From positions 62,001 to 126,000 of the forward strand of contig UQFH01000006.1 in NCBI GenBank assembly GCA_900540185.1: a stretch of DNA of 64,000 bases. Direction: 5' to 3'. This document shows, piece by piece, positions 23,948 through 32,475 of this stretch. The notes under the pieces were generated by a model. The model did no database searches. It was given only the letters and a program-made list of their open reading frames with translations, and had not been told where the DNA came from. The translations under genes and the position numbers were made by a program. Each line of letters opens with the position of its first letter. Within the stretch, counting starts at the first letter, position 1. The DNA comes from an uncultured Eubacteriales bacterium (GTDB taxonomy: Bacteria > Bacillota > Clostridia > Tissierellales > Peptoniphilaceae).

Positions 23948-25922
23948 TAATAACCTCCATTAGCTCATTTTCATTCATAATTTCGATTCCGAGTTCGTTT
24001 GCCTTGTCCAGTTTCGAGCCCGGATTTTCTCCAACTAAAACCAAATCCGTTTTTTTCGAAACGGAAGACGTCGCTTTACCGCCCTCTTTTTCAATATATG
24101 CCTTAATTTCATCGCGCTTCATCGAAGAAAAAGTCCCGGTAATGACTACCGTCTTGTCCGTGAAAAATCCTTCTTTCACTTCTTCGTCGTGCTCTATTGT
24201 ATTTACTCCGAATTCCAGAAGTCTCTTTATGAGTTCCTGTTCCCCTTCATGATTGAAATAATTTAGAATATTATTCGCAATCACATCTCCGACTCCGTCT
24301 ACCGATATAAGTTCCTCAAATGTCGCATTTCTAAAATTGTCAAAAGTCTTGAACCGCTTCGCCAAATCCGTCGCCGTTCTTACGCCGACCTCGTTTATCC
24401 CGAGTCCGAAAATAAAACGGTGAAGCTCTCTAAGCTTTGATTTTTGAAGCGCATTCATAAGATTGTCCGCCCTTTTGTCTCCAAACAGCGGCAGTTTCAG
24501 TAAATCTTCCTTTGTAAGCGTATATAGATCGCTCACATCGTTAATGCCGAGGTTTTGAACCATCGAGTCCACCGTTTTTTCATTAAGCCCTTCGATGTCC
24601 ATCGCATTTCTCGACGCAAAGTGAGTTATTCTTGAAACAATTTGCGGATTGCAATATGTCTTGTTCGGACAGACAAGATATGCCCCCTCCATCACAAGCT
24701 CCGTACCGCACGAAGGACAAGTTTCTGGAATTTTCACTTCATCTGTGTCCGACGTGTCGCCGATTGTACCCATAATCTCCGGTATAACTTCGTTCGAGCG
24801 CCTTACAATTACCTGCGCTCCGATTCGAACCGCTTTTCTTTTTATATCGTCGATATTGTTTAGCGTTGCGGAACTTACCATCGCCCCTGCAATTTCAACC
24901 GGCTCAAGCTTTGCAACCGGAGTGACTTTGCCCGTTCTTCCGACTTGCCAAACCACATCGAGCACTTTTGTTTCAACTTCTTCCGCTTCGAACTTGAAAG
25001 CAATTGCCCATCTTGGAAATTTATTCGTATATCCCAAGACTGTTCTTGTCCTTATATCATTTATCTTTATAACCGCACCGTCGGTCAGGTAATTTAGCTC
25101 ATGCCTTTTTTCTTTTACATATTCAATATTTTTTATAACTTCTTCTACGCTCCCCACGAGCGGATGAAAATCGTTGACCGGAAAACCTTCTTTTTTCAAA
25201 AAATCAAGCGTTTCCATGTGATTATTAAAATTAAAATCGTCCATATAGCCGATATTGTATGCAAACACTCTCAGATTCCTTTTTTCAGTTTCCCTCGTGT
25301 CGAGATTTCTAAGAGCCCCTGCCGCAGCATTTCTTGCATTTTTCAAAGGTATTTCCGTAGTTTTATTGTATCTTTCAAGCTCCGAAAGCGGCATATATGC
25401 CTCGCACTGAATCTCGATATGTCCGGTATAGTCAATCATTGTCGGAATATTTTTTATGGTTCTTGCCTGCGCTGTAATATTTTCTCCAACAACACCGTTT
25501 CCACGCGTTGCCGCAACTTTAAGATATCCCGCCTCATATGTGAGATTACATGTAAGTCCGTCAAATTTGAATTCCGTAACATACTGAATCGGCGGAAGTT
25601 TATCATCATGCGAATTGTTGTACTCCGCCCTCAGCTTCTCCGCTCTTTTTGCCCATTCAACAAGCTCTTCCGTCGATTGCGACTTTTGAAGGCTCCAAAG
25701 CGGTCTTTCGTGCGTATATTTTTCAAAACCTTTTAAAAGCTCCCCACCGACTCTTGTTGTCGGCGAATCTAAAAAGTTGAATTTATATTTATTTTCCATG
25801 TCGACAAGTTCCTGATACAATTTATCATACACCGCATCAACCACAATAGGGTCGTCCAAAGTATAGTAATGATAGTTGTATAAGTTCAGCTTATCGACAA
25901 GCTCCCTCATCTTTTCAAGCAT
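23940..25922 (-). CDS. ligA: NAD-dependent DNA ligase
   Basis: A 660-residue ligase that seals nicks in replication and repair. In order: an Ia domain with the YHYYTLDDPIV NAD-contact region; the adenylation domain with the active Lys in EFKFDGL near 120; an OB fold; a Cys4 zinc finger (CPSCG ... CPNKTYC) near 405-430; helix-hairpin-helix repeats; and a BRCT domain from about 580 (FTDKTVVITGTFSSMKRDE). Length is typical. It lies eight bases after pcrA and overlaps gatC. Confidence 0.97.
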   Translation of the reverse strand: MLEKMRELVDKLNLYNYHYYTLDDPIVVDAVYDKLYQELVDMENKYKFNFLDSPTTRVGGELLKGFEKYTHERPLWSLQKSQSTEELVEWAKRAEKLRAEYNNSHDDKLPPIQYVTEFKFDGLTCNLTYEAGYLKVAATRGNGVVGENITAQARTIKNIPTMIDYTGHIEIQCEAYMPLSELERYNKTTEIPLKNARNAAAGALRNLDTRETEKRNLRVFAYNIGYMDDFNFNNHMETLDFLKKEGFPVNDFHPLVGSVEEVIKNIEYVKEKRHELNYLTDGAVIKINDIRTRTVLGYTNKFPRWAIAFKFEAEEVETKVLDVVWQVGRTGKVTPVAKLEPVEIAGAMVSSATLNNIDDIKRKAVRIGAQVIVRRSNEVIPEIMGTIGDTSDTDEVKIPETCPSCGTELVMEGAYLVCPNKTYCNPQIVSRITHFASRNAMDIEGLNEKTVDSMVQNLGINDVSDLYTLTKEDLLKLPLFGDKRADNLMNALQKSKLRELHRFIFGLGINEVGVRTATDLAKRFKTFDNFRNATFEELISVDGVGDVIANNILNYFNHEGEQELIKRLLEFGVNTIEHDEEVKEGFFTDKTVVITGTFSSMKRDEIKAYIEKEGGKATSSVSKKTDLVLVGENPGSKLDKANELGIEIMNENELMEVING

Positions 25923-25929
25923 TTTTCAC

Positions 25930-28053
25930 CTACTTTTTTGTAAGCGGTGCGATTGAAGCTTTTAATTTTTTCAAGCCCTTTGACGGAAATGCTATTGTAA
26001 TGTCGTCACCGACCAATGTCACAACCGTTCCTTCGCCCCACATTTTATGAATAACCTTGTCTCCGATATTAAAACTTCCCGATTTTTCTTTCTTTGCACC
26101 CAAACCGATTTTTCCAGTAAAATTCGTCGGTCTCGGAATCGGCTTTCCTTCCATTTTTGCTCTCGATTTCACGGTCTCATCCTCTATCTCAACAAAATCT
26201 TTGATTTCTTCAAGGAATCTGCTGTTCTTCGAATAAATAGTTTGACCGTAAATCATTCTGGAATCAGCGGAAGTAAGGAAAAGTCTGTCCCTTGCTCTTG
26301 TGAGCGCGACATAAAACAGTCGCCTTTCCTCTTCGACATCCTTTTCGTTTTCCATACTCATTCTGGACGGGAAGAGTCCTTCTTCAAGTCCGACAACGAA
26401 GACATTTCTAAACTCCAACCCCTTTGAAGAGTGGACCGTCATAAGCACAACTTTGTCCTCTTCTTTGGACTGATCGATGTCCGAAAGGAGTGAAATTTCA
26501 TTTAACATTTCTGAAAGTTCCGACTCCGGATTTTTTTCTTCATATTCTTTTACATAACTTACAAATTCATAAACGTTTTGAACTCTCGACTCATCTTCCG
26601 GATTCTTTGAAACTTTAAGCTCTTTTAAATATTCCGATTTTTCAAGTACTATGTCCACAAGTTCGCTTAGAGGAACATCGTTCATCACTTCTCTGATTCT
26701 TATAAAATCCTCTCCGAATTTTTTTGCGGATTTTGTTCCAATATCGGAAAGTGTTTCAAAATAATCCTTGCCCGTGACCAGTCTGTATTCATTCAAATCG
26801 CCGAGAGTCTTCGGTCCGACCCCGCGTCTCGGAGTATTCACAATTCTCTCAAAACTTACAGAATCGAAAGGATTGTTTAAAAGTTTCAAATAAGCAAGTA
26901 CGTCCTTGACTTCTTTTCTGTCATAGAACCTTATACCGCCGATAATTTCATACGGTACGGAATTTCTTACAAACACGTCTTCAAATGCTCTCGACTGATT
27001 GTTTGTTCTGTATAAAATCGCTATGTCGCTATATTTTTCCCCATCATCTTTCAATTTTTCAATGATTTCTAAAACCTTATACGCCTCGTCGTCTCCGGTC
27101 ATGAGATTGTAGCACTTAACTTTTTCATCGTCAGCCTTCGTCGCAAGAAGTTCCCTTTTATATTTTTGCGGATTGTTTAAAATCAAATGATTTGCTGCAT
27201 CCAAAATACTTTTGGTCGAGCGATAGTTTTGATTCAGATAAATAACTTTTGCACCCTTGAAATCCCTTTCAAAATTCAAAATGTTTTCAAGATTCGCACC
27301 TCTGAACGCATAAATACTTTGGTTCTCATCACCTACAACTGTTAAATTGTTGTGCACATGAGAAATTGCTTTAATGAATTTATATTGTATGTCGTTTACG
27401 TCTTGATATTCGTCGACAAATATATAGTCGAATTTTTTTGAATATTCTTCACAAACACTTGGATTTGCTTCAAAAAGTTTTACCGTTTTTAAAAGAAGGT
27501 CATCAAAATCGAGCGCATTCGCCTCTTTCATCGCCGCTTCATAATCAAAAAACACTTCTCCGACAATCTTTAAATAAAAATCGCTTCCGGCAAATTCTTG
27601 AAATTCTTTAACTCCCATACCCTTGTTTTTAAAATCCGAAATTCTGTTTTTTATCGACTTCGGTTTAAACTGGTCGCTGTCCAAATTTCTGTCCTTAACA
27701 ATTCTTTTTATAAGATTTAAACTGTCCTGTGTATCATAAATTGTAAAATTAGAGGAATAATGTTTTCTTAAAATTCGTACGCAAATGCTGTGAAAAGTTC
27801 CAATCCACATTCCGTTTATAGATCTTTCGAGAAGCTCCTCAGCTCTTTCCTTCATCTCATTTGCGGCTTTATTTGTAAAAGTGATTGCTAAAATATTAAA
27901 TGGATTTACACCAATTTCCTTTACAAGATAAGCTATTTTATATGTAACAACTCTCGTCTTTCCTGAGCCTGCCCCTGCAAGAACAAGCACCGGCCCCTCA
28001 GTGTTGACAACAGCTTCATATTGACTTTCGTTAAGTAAATTTTTAATATCCAT
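25930..28053 (-). CDS. pcrA: UvrD/PcrA-type ATP-dependent DNA helicase
   Basis: A 707-residue superfamily 1A helicase that unwinds 3'-5' in repair and plasmid replication. Walker A AGAGSGKTRVV is near residue 24-34, motif II is VDEYQDVN, motif III is VGDENQSIYAFRGA, and motif VI is VALTRARDRLFL. The C-terminal 60 residues hold the IGDKVIHKMWGEGTVV Tudor-like fold that binds RNA polymerase in PcrA. The start is ATG 28053 behind GAGAGG. The pcrA-ligA neighbourhood is conserved in Firmicutes and supports PcrA over Rep. Confidence 0.95.
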   Translation of the reverse strand: MDIKNLLNESQYEAVVNTEGPVLVLAGAGSGKTRVVTYKIAYLVKEIGVNPFNILAITFTNKAANEMKERAEELLERSINGMWIGTFHSICVRILRKHYSSNFTIYDTQDSLNLIKRIVKDRNLDSDQFKPKSIKNRISDFKNKGMGVKEFQEFAGSDFYLKIVGEVFFDYEAAMKEANALDFDDLLLKTVKLFEANPSVCEEYSKKFDYIFVDEYQDVNDIQYKFIKAISHVHNNLTVVGDENQSIYAFRGANLENILNFERDFKGAKVIYLNQNYRSTKSILDAANHLILNNPQKYKRELLATKADDEKVKCYNLMTGDDEAYKVLEIIEKLKDDGEKYSDIAILYRTNNQSRAFEDVFVRNSVPYEIIGGIRFYDRKEVKDVLAYLKLLNNPFDSVSFERIVNTPRRGVGPKTLGDLNEYRLVTGKDYFETLSDIGTKSAKKFGEDFIRIREVMNDVPLSELVDIVLEKSEYLKELKVSKNPEDESRVQNVYEFVSYVKEYEEKNPESELSEMLNEISLLSDIDQSKEEDKVVLMTVHSSKGLEFRNVFVVGLEEGLFPSRMSMENEKDVEEERRLFYVALTRARDRLFLTSADSRMIYGQTIYSKNSRFLEEIKDFVEIEDETVKSRAKMEGKPIPRPTNFTGKIGLGAKKEKSGSFNIGDKVIHKMWGEGTVVTLVGDDITIAFPSKGLKKLKASIAPLTKK

Positions 28054-28083
28054 AATTTTCCTCTCTTTAAATCTGCTCCTTCT

Positions 28084-28112
28084 ATTATACATTTAATGCG
28101 GTTTATATTCAA
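28084..28112 (-). promoter_or_regulatory. promoter of pcrA-ligA-gatCAB
   Basis: TTGAAT (28107-28112) and TATAAT (28084-28089) with a 17-base spacer on the minus strand, about 30 bases before pcrA. Confidence 0.75.
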
Positions 28113-28132
28113 GCTTATTACTCATAATTCCA

Positions 28133-28161
28133 AAAAAAGAAGATGACATCTAGTCATCTTC
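28133..28161 (-). terminator. terminator after the dtxR-like gene
   Basis: GAAGATGAC and GTCATCTTC form a nine-bp stem followed by seven T. The stop codon of the regulator lies at the edge of the loop, so the last codons are inside the stem. Confidence 0.9.
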
Positions 28162-28521
28162 CCTCTCTGAAAATTCTTTAAGTTTTACATATAATTCGTC
28201 GCCGATTACATGTTCAAGCTTACAAGCTTCTTCATCAGCTTCTTCCTCATCGAGCCCCAACTTTTTTAGAATTTTAACCAAAACATTGTATCTTTCAAGT
28301 ACAGAAAGTGCTTTCTCCTTACCTTTTTTTGTAAAGACAATTTCTCCGCCTTCGACAACCTCGATAAGTTTTTCACTTTTCATAAGCGAAACCGCACGCG
28401 AAACGCTGGCTTTAGAATATCCCAACTCATTTGCAACATCAACGCTTCTTGAGGTTTGATTTCCAAGGCGTAAAAGCAAAATTGTCTTGAGATACATCTC
28501 CTGTGATTCGCTTCCCGCCAT
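28150..28521 (-). CDS. DtxR/MntR-family metal-dependent regulator, short form
   Basis: A 123-residue regulator with an N-terminal winged helix (QEMYLKTILLL ... RSVDVANELGYSKASVSRAVSLMKSEKLI) and a helical dimerisation domain with potential metal ligands (EEADEEACKLEHVIGDEL near 93-110, including the C-x-x-E-H motif typical of DtxR metal sites). There is no C-terminal SH3-like domain, so it resembles MntR in size. It would sense Fe2+ or Mn2+ and repress uptake genes, but no target is visible here. It lies three bases after yerC and ends inside its terminator. Confidence 0.85.
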   Translation of the reverse strand: MAGSESQEMYLKTILLLRLGNQTSRSVDVANELGYSKASVSRAVSLMKSEKLIEVVEGGEIVFTKKGKEKALSVLERYNVLVKILKKLGLDEEEADEEACKLEHVIGDELYVKLKEFSEREDD

Positions 28522-28524
28522 AGT

Positions 28525-28827
28525 CTATTCCTTTGTTAAACCCAATTTTCTGAAGATTAAATTGTATCCGTCCGCACCATAATTCAAAGAACGGTTGATT
28601 CTTGAAATTGTTGCGGTTGACGCACCCGTTTCAGCCTCGATTTCATTGTAAGTCTTGTTTTCTCTCAATTGTTTTGCTACTTCTAATCTTTGTGCAATTG
28701 CTTGAATTTCTTTTATTGTGCATATGTCTTCAAAGAATCTGTAGCAATCGTCCATGGTGTCCAATGTCAGAATAGCTTCAAATAAAGCATCCGTTTGTTC
28801 ACTCTTAAGTCTGGAATTATAAGCCAT
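28525..28827 (-). CDS. yerC: YerC/YecD family TrpR-related protein
   Basis: A 100-residue all-helical protein of the TrpR-like superfamily. The helix-turn-helix is visible at ENKTYNEIEAETGASTATISRINRSL. In Firmicutes this gene often lies near pcrA and ligA, as here. Its role is not well established. It follows fhs by about 25 bases and precedes the dtxR-like gene by three. Confidence 0.93.
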   Translation of the reverse strand: MAYNSRLKSEQTDALFEAILTLDTMDDCYRFFEDICTIKEIQAIAQRLEVAKQLRENKTYNEIEAETGASTATISRINRSLNYGADGYNLIFRKLGLTKE

Positions 28828-28851
28828 TTCTAATCCTCCTTAAAATTTATT

Positions 28852-30522
28852 CTAAAATAGTCCGACTATTTCGCCGTCCTCTTTTATATCGATATTGTTT
28901 GCGGCAGGAACTTTCGGTAATCCCGGCATTGTCATAATGTCGCCTGTAAGAGCTACAACAAATCCTGCGCCGTTTGAAATTCTTACATTTCTTACTGTAA
29001 GTTCAAAATCTTTCGGTGCTCCGAGTAGTTTCGGATCGTCGGAAAGTGAATATTGAGTCTTTGCCATACATACAGGAACCTTGTCCATTCCATTTTCAAC
29101 AATTCTCTTGATGGATTTCTTTGCTTCTTTTGTAAAGATAACATCTTTTGCTCCGTAAATTTCCTTTGCAATCGTTGTGATTTTGTTTTCGATTGTATCA
29201 TTTACATCGTAGAGCGGTTTGAAGTGTGACTCTTCTTCTTCGCAAACTCTGACAACTTCTTTTGCCAAATCGACAGCACCTTCGCCGCCTTTTGCGAATA
29301 CTTGAGAAAGAACACATTTTCTTCCTTCTTTTTCAACAAGTTCTTTTAAGAGTTCAATTTCAGCTTCTGTGTCTGTTGGGAATTGATTTATTGCTACAAC
29401 TGAAGGAACTCCGAATTTAGCAACATTTTCCATGTGCTTTTTCAAGTTTTCGAAACCATTTCTTAATGCGTCAAGATTTTCCTTGTCGTAATCTTCTTTT
29501 GTAACTCCCCCGTGATGTTTTAGAGCTCTTATTGTTGCGACAATAACAACTGCATTCGGATGTAAATCACCCAATCTGCATTTGATGTCGAAGAATTTTT
29601 CAGCTCCGAGGTCAGCACCGAATCCTGCTTCCGTTACAGTGTAATCAGCAAGTTTTAGAGCATATTTTGTTGCAAGAATCGAGTTACAACCGTGAGCAAT
29701 ATTTGCGAAAGGTCCACCGTGTAAAATTGCCGGTGTATTTTCGAGTGTTTGTACCAAGTTAGGTAAAATTGCATCCTTCATAAGAACCGTAACAGCACCT
29801 TGTGCGTTGATGTCCTTAACAAATACAGGTGATTTATCTCTTCTATATGCAATAACAATATTTGAAACTTTTTCTTTGAATTCTTCTAAGCTGTTTGACA
29901 AACATAAAATTGCCATAATTTCAGAAGCAACTGTAATATCAAATCCGTCTTCACGAGGATATCCGTTTGAAACTCCGCCAAGACCAACAACAACTTGTCT
30001 CAAAGCTCTGTCGTTCATATCGAGAACTCTCTTCCAAACAACTCTTCTTACGTCTATTTGTTGTTCGTTACCTTGGTGAATGTGGTTGTCGAGCATTGCG
30101 GCAATAAGATTGTTTGCAGCTGTAATTGCGTGGAAGTCACCTGTGAAGTGAAGATTGATATTTGTCATAGGAACAACTTGTGCATATCCTCCACCTGCTG
30201 CACCGCCTTTAACTCCGAAAGATGGTCCGAGTGAAGGTTCTCTTAATGCAGAAATTGCTTTCTTGCCGATTTTGTTAAGTCCCATTGAAAGACCGATATT
30301 AACAGTTGTCTTTCCTTCTCCTGCCGGTGTAGGTGAGATAGCTGTTACGAGAACGAGTTTTCCGTCCTTCTTATCTTTAAGTCTTTCATAAACCACCGGT
30401 TCAATCTTTGCCATATAGTGGCCGTATTGAAACAAATCTTCCTTTGCAATTCCCAATTGTTCCGCTATTTCGTCAATGTAAAGCATTTTTGCTTCTTGTG
30501 CAATCTGTACGTCTGTTTTCAT
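28852..30522 (-). CDS. fhs: formate--tetrahydrofolate ligase
   Basis: A 556-residue ATP-dependent enzyme joining formate to THF to give 10-formyl-THF, for purine and fMet synthesis or the methyl branch of one-carbon metabolism. The ATP-binding loop TPAGEGKTTVNIG is near 67-79, followed by REPSLGPSFGVKGGAAGGGYAQV, the diagnostic family block. The C-terminal MPGLPKVPAANNIDI is also typical. First gene of an operon with yerC and the dtxR-like gene. Common in anaerobic Firmicutes. Confidence 0.98.
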   Translation of the reverse strand: MKTDVQIAQEAKMLYIDEIAEQLGIAKEDLFQYGHYMAKIEPVVYERLKDKKDGKLVLVTAISPTPAGEGKTTVNIGLSMGLNKIGKKAISALREPSLGPSFGVKGGAAGGGYAQVVPMTNINLHFTGDFHAITAANNLIAAMLDNHIHQGNEQQIDVRRVVWKRVLDMNDRALRQVVVGLGGVSNGYPREDGFDITVASEIMAILCLSNSLEEFKEKVSNIVIAYRRDKSPVFVKDINAQGAVTVLMKDAILPNLVQTLENTPAILHGGPFANIAHGCNSILATKYALKLADYTVTEAGFGADLGAEKFFDIKCRLGDLHPNAVVIVATIRALKHHGGVTKEDYDKENLDALRNGFENLKKHMENVAKFGVPSVVAINQFPTDTEAEIELLKELVEKEGRKCVLSQVFAKGGEGAVDLAKEVVRVCEEEESHFKPLYDVNDTIENKITTIAKEIYGAKDVIFTKEAKKSIKRIVENGMDKVPVCMAKTQYSLSDDPKLLGAPKDFELTVRNVRISNGAGFVVALTGDIMTMPGLPKVPAANNIDIKEDGEIVGLF

Positions 30523-30559
30523 ATTCCATTCCTCCTCATTAATTAGTATTCCTTGTCTT

Positions 30560-30588
30560 ATTATATCACATTAAGGTATAATAGTCAA
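30560..30588 (-). promoter_or_regulatory. promoter of fhs
   Basis: TTGACT (30583-30588) and TATAAT (30560-30565), 17-base spacer, about 40 bases before the start. Near-consensus. Confidence 0.85.
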
Positions 30589-30649
30589 CACTTTAATTTG
30601 TAAAAGTTAAGTCTTATTATATAATCTTCTATCGTCGAATTAAATCATA

Positions 30650-30689
30650 AAAATAAAACCTACTAAATGGATACCCCATTTAATAGGTT
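30650..30689 (-). terminator. terminator after pepF
   Basis: AAACCTA-TTAAATGG and CCATTTA-GTAGGTTT pair over about 15 bp with a GGTAT loop, followed on the minus strand by TATTTTTAT. It ends the long pyrimidine operon. Confidence 0.88.
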
Positions 30690-30696
30690 TAAAACA

Positions 30697-32475
30697 TTAT
30701 TTCGAAATTTCATCAATAATTTCGCCGATATATTGTATAGTGTCTTTAAGTGCTTTACCGCCTTCAATTTGCACTCCGAGTTTCTTTGCCCAATCTTCAG
30801 GCGAGAGTTTTCCGCCCGTCTTCATTGTTTCTTTGTAATTTTCAATAATTTCTTTCTTTTCGCTGTCGGTGCTTGTTTGAAGTTTTCTGAAAAGCTCAGT
30901 TCCGATTGAAAGACCCGCTTGATATGTGAACGGATAAAGTCCCATAAAGTAATGCGGTTGGCGCATCCACGTGAGTTCGCTTCCCGGAAGAATTTCAACA
31001 TCGTCGCCCCAGAATTCTTCGAGAGTGTTTCTAAAGATTTCATTCAGCTTGTCAGCATTAATGTTTTCGCCCTTGTCGATTCTTCTGTAGACTTCTCTTT
31101 GATAAATCGCTTCAATTCCGTGGGTTACAAAATTGTGGTAATATGTTCTTTCTATCATTTGAACTCTTACCCACTTTTTAAATTCTTCATCATCCGTGCT
31201 GTTGATCAAATAATTTGCAAGAAGCATTTCGTTGCAAGTAGACGGCATTTCGCTTATATACATTGAACTTTCAGTATTTATGATTGAATTGTCCATCGAC
31301 GAATAACGTCCGTGTCCGGCGTGACCGAGTTCGTGAGCAAGCACGAAAACGTCTTCCATCTTGCCCATCCAGCTGATTAGAACATATGAGTGGAGTTGAT
31401 AATAAGGGTCGCAGAATGCTCCCGTTGATTTTCCTTCATTTTGTGCAAAGTCAATCCACTTGTTGTCAATGTGTTTTAAAGTTTCATTAACATAGTCTTC
31501 GCCGAAAATTGCAAGTCCTTTCCTCAAATAATCCTTGCTGTCTTCAATTGAGATTTCTTTTTCAAACTCAGGCATAAGCGGCGCTTTAAGATCCGCATAT
31601 GTCATTTTATCGAGACCATATTTTTCCTTGACAAGTTTTGCATATTTTCTCATATGTTTCGGAAGTTCTCTTTTCAGCGTATCAATATGATCCTCATAAA
31701 CTTCCCGTCTGATGTCTTGAAGGTCCAGAAGATAATCGAATACACTTTCAAAACCATAGATTTCGCTGAGAGCTTTTTCCGCTTTCAGTTGCGTATTGTA
31801 GTTTAGAGCGAGAGTCGTTTGATACTTTCTCATAACACTCACAAATTCTTCGAAAGATTTTCTTCTGAGCTCCGTGTCCGATGAACCTTCATATTTATCT
31901 TCATAAAGACCGAAAGTCATCGGCACTTCTTTGTCGAGTTTCAAACTGTTAAATCTTACGTCGCCTGCAATCGCGCCTTCCCAAATTCCGTATGGAGCGT
32001 TAAATACAGGATTTAACTTTGTGAGAGCGTCAACAACTGCGAAAGGCGGCTTGTGTGCCTTATCTTTTTTGAGTCTTCTCAAATAAACAAGTGCAAAGTC
32101 AAGCTTTTCAAGCGCCTTATCCAAAACATCGTCCGAAAGTTCCATGATTTCATCGTCTAAAAATGACATATTTGCTGAAGAAACGGTGTCCGCTTTATCA
32201 TATTCTTCCAAATAGCCATATGCCTTTGTATTTGTGCCGTCTTCTGAAAAATAAAGATTTGCAAAACCGCCGACAAGGCTGTCGACTTCAAGATATTTTT
32301 CATAAAGTTTCAAAACTTCTTCGAGCGTTTTTAAATCTTTTATTTTGCCCTTGAATTCAAAAATCTTTTTTGAAAGTGATACTTTTTCTTCAAGTTTCTT
32401 TTCAAAATCTTCGTCATCTTTTACGAGATCGGTCAAATCCCATTTTAATTTTTCGTCAACATCTTTTCTTAACAT
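30697..32475 (-). CDS. pepF: oligoendopeptidase F (M3 family)
   Basis: A 592-residue cytosolic zinc metallopeptidase that cuts short peptides, often 7-17 residues. The active site VLAHELGHAGHG (HExxH) lies near residue 378, and the downstream ESSMYISEMPSTCNEMLL gives the third ligand Glu and family fingerprint. The N-terminal part is the helical PepF domain (LTDLVKDDEDFEKKLEE). Length is typical. Its start overlaps the asnB stop by seven bases. It is the last gene of the operon headed by pyrB. Confidence 0.96.
   Translation of the reverse strand: MLRKDVDEKLKWDLTDLVKDDEDFEKKLEEKVSLSKKIFEFKGKIKDLKTLEEVLKLYEKYLEVDSLVGGFANLYFSEDGTNTKAYGYLEEYDKADTVSSANMSFLDDEIMELSDDVLDKALEKLDFALVYLRRLKKDKAHKPPFAVVDALTKLNPVFNAPYGIWEGAIAGDVRFNSLKLDKEVPMTFGLYEDKYEGSSDTELRRKSFEEFVSVMRKYQTTLALNYNTQLKAEKALSEIYGFESVFDYLLDLQDIRREVYEDHIDTLKRELPKHMRKYAKLVKEKYGLDKMTYADLKAPLMPEFEKEISIEDSKDYLRKGLAIFGEDYVNETLKHIDNKWIDFAQNEGKSTGAFCDPYYQLHSYVLISWMGKMEDVFVLAHELGHAGHGRYSSMDNSIINTESSMYISEMPSTCNEMLLANYLINSTDDEEFKKWVRVQMIERTYYHNFVTHGIEAIYQREVYRRIDKGENINADKLNEIFRNTLEEFWGDDVEILPGSELTWMRQPHYFMGLYPFTYQAGLSIGTELFRKLQTSTDSEKKEIIENYKETMKTGGKLSPEDWAKKLGVQIEGGKALKDTIQYIGEIIDEISK

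Noticed and set aside
25101..25736. 211-codon open frame on the plus strand inside ligA
   Set aside because: It is antisense to a complete ligA with all domains, has no ribosome site and shows skewed composition typical of a shadow frame.
30523..30700. Riboswitch or T-box upstream of fhs or pyrB
   Set aside because: Leaders are only about 40-45 bases long and hold no folded motif or antiterminator.
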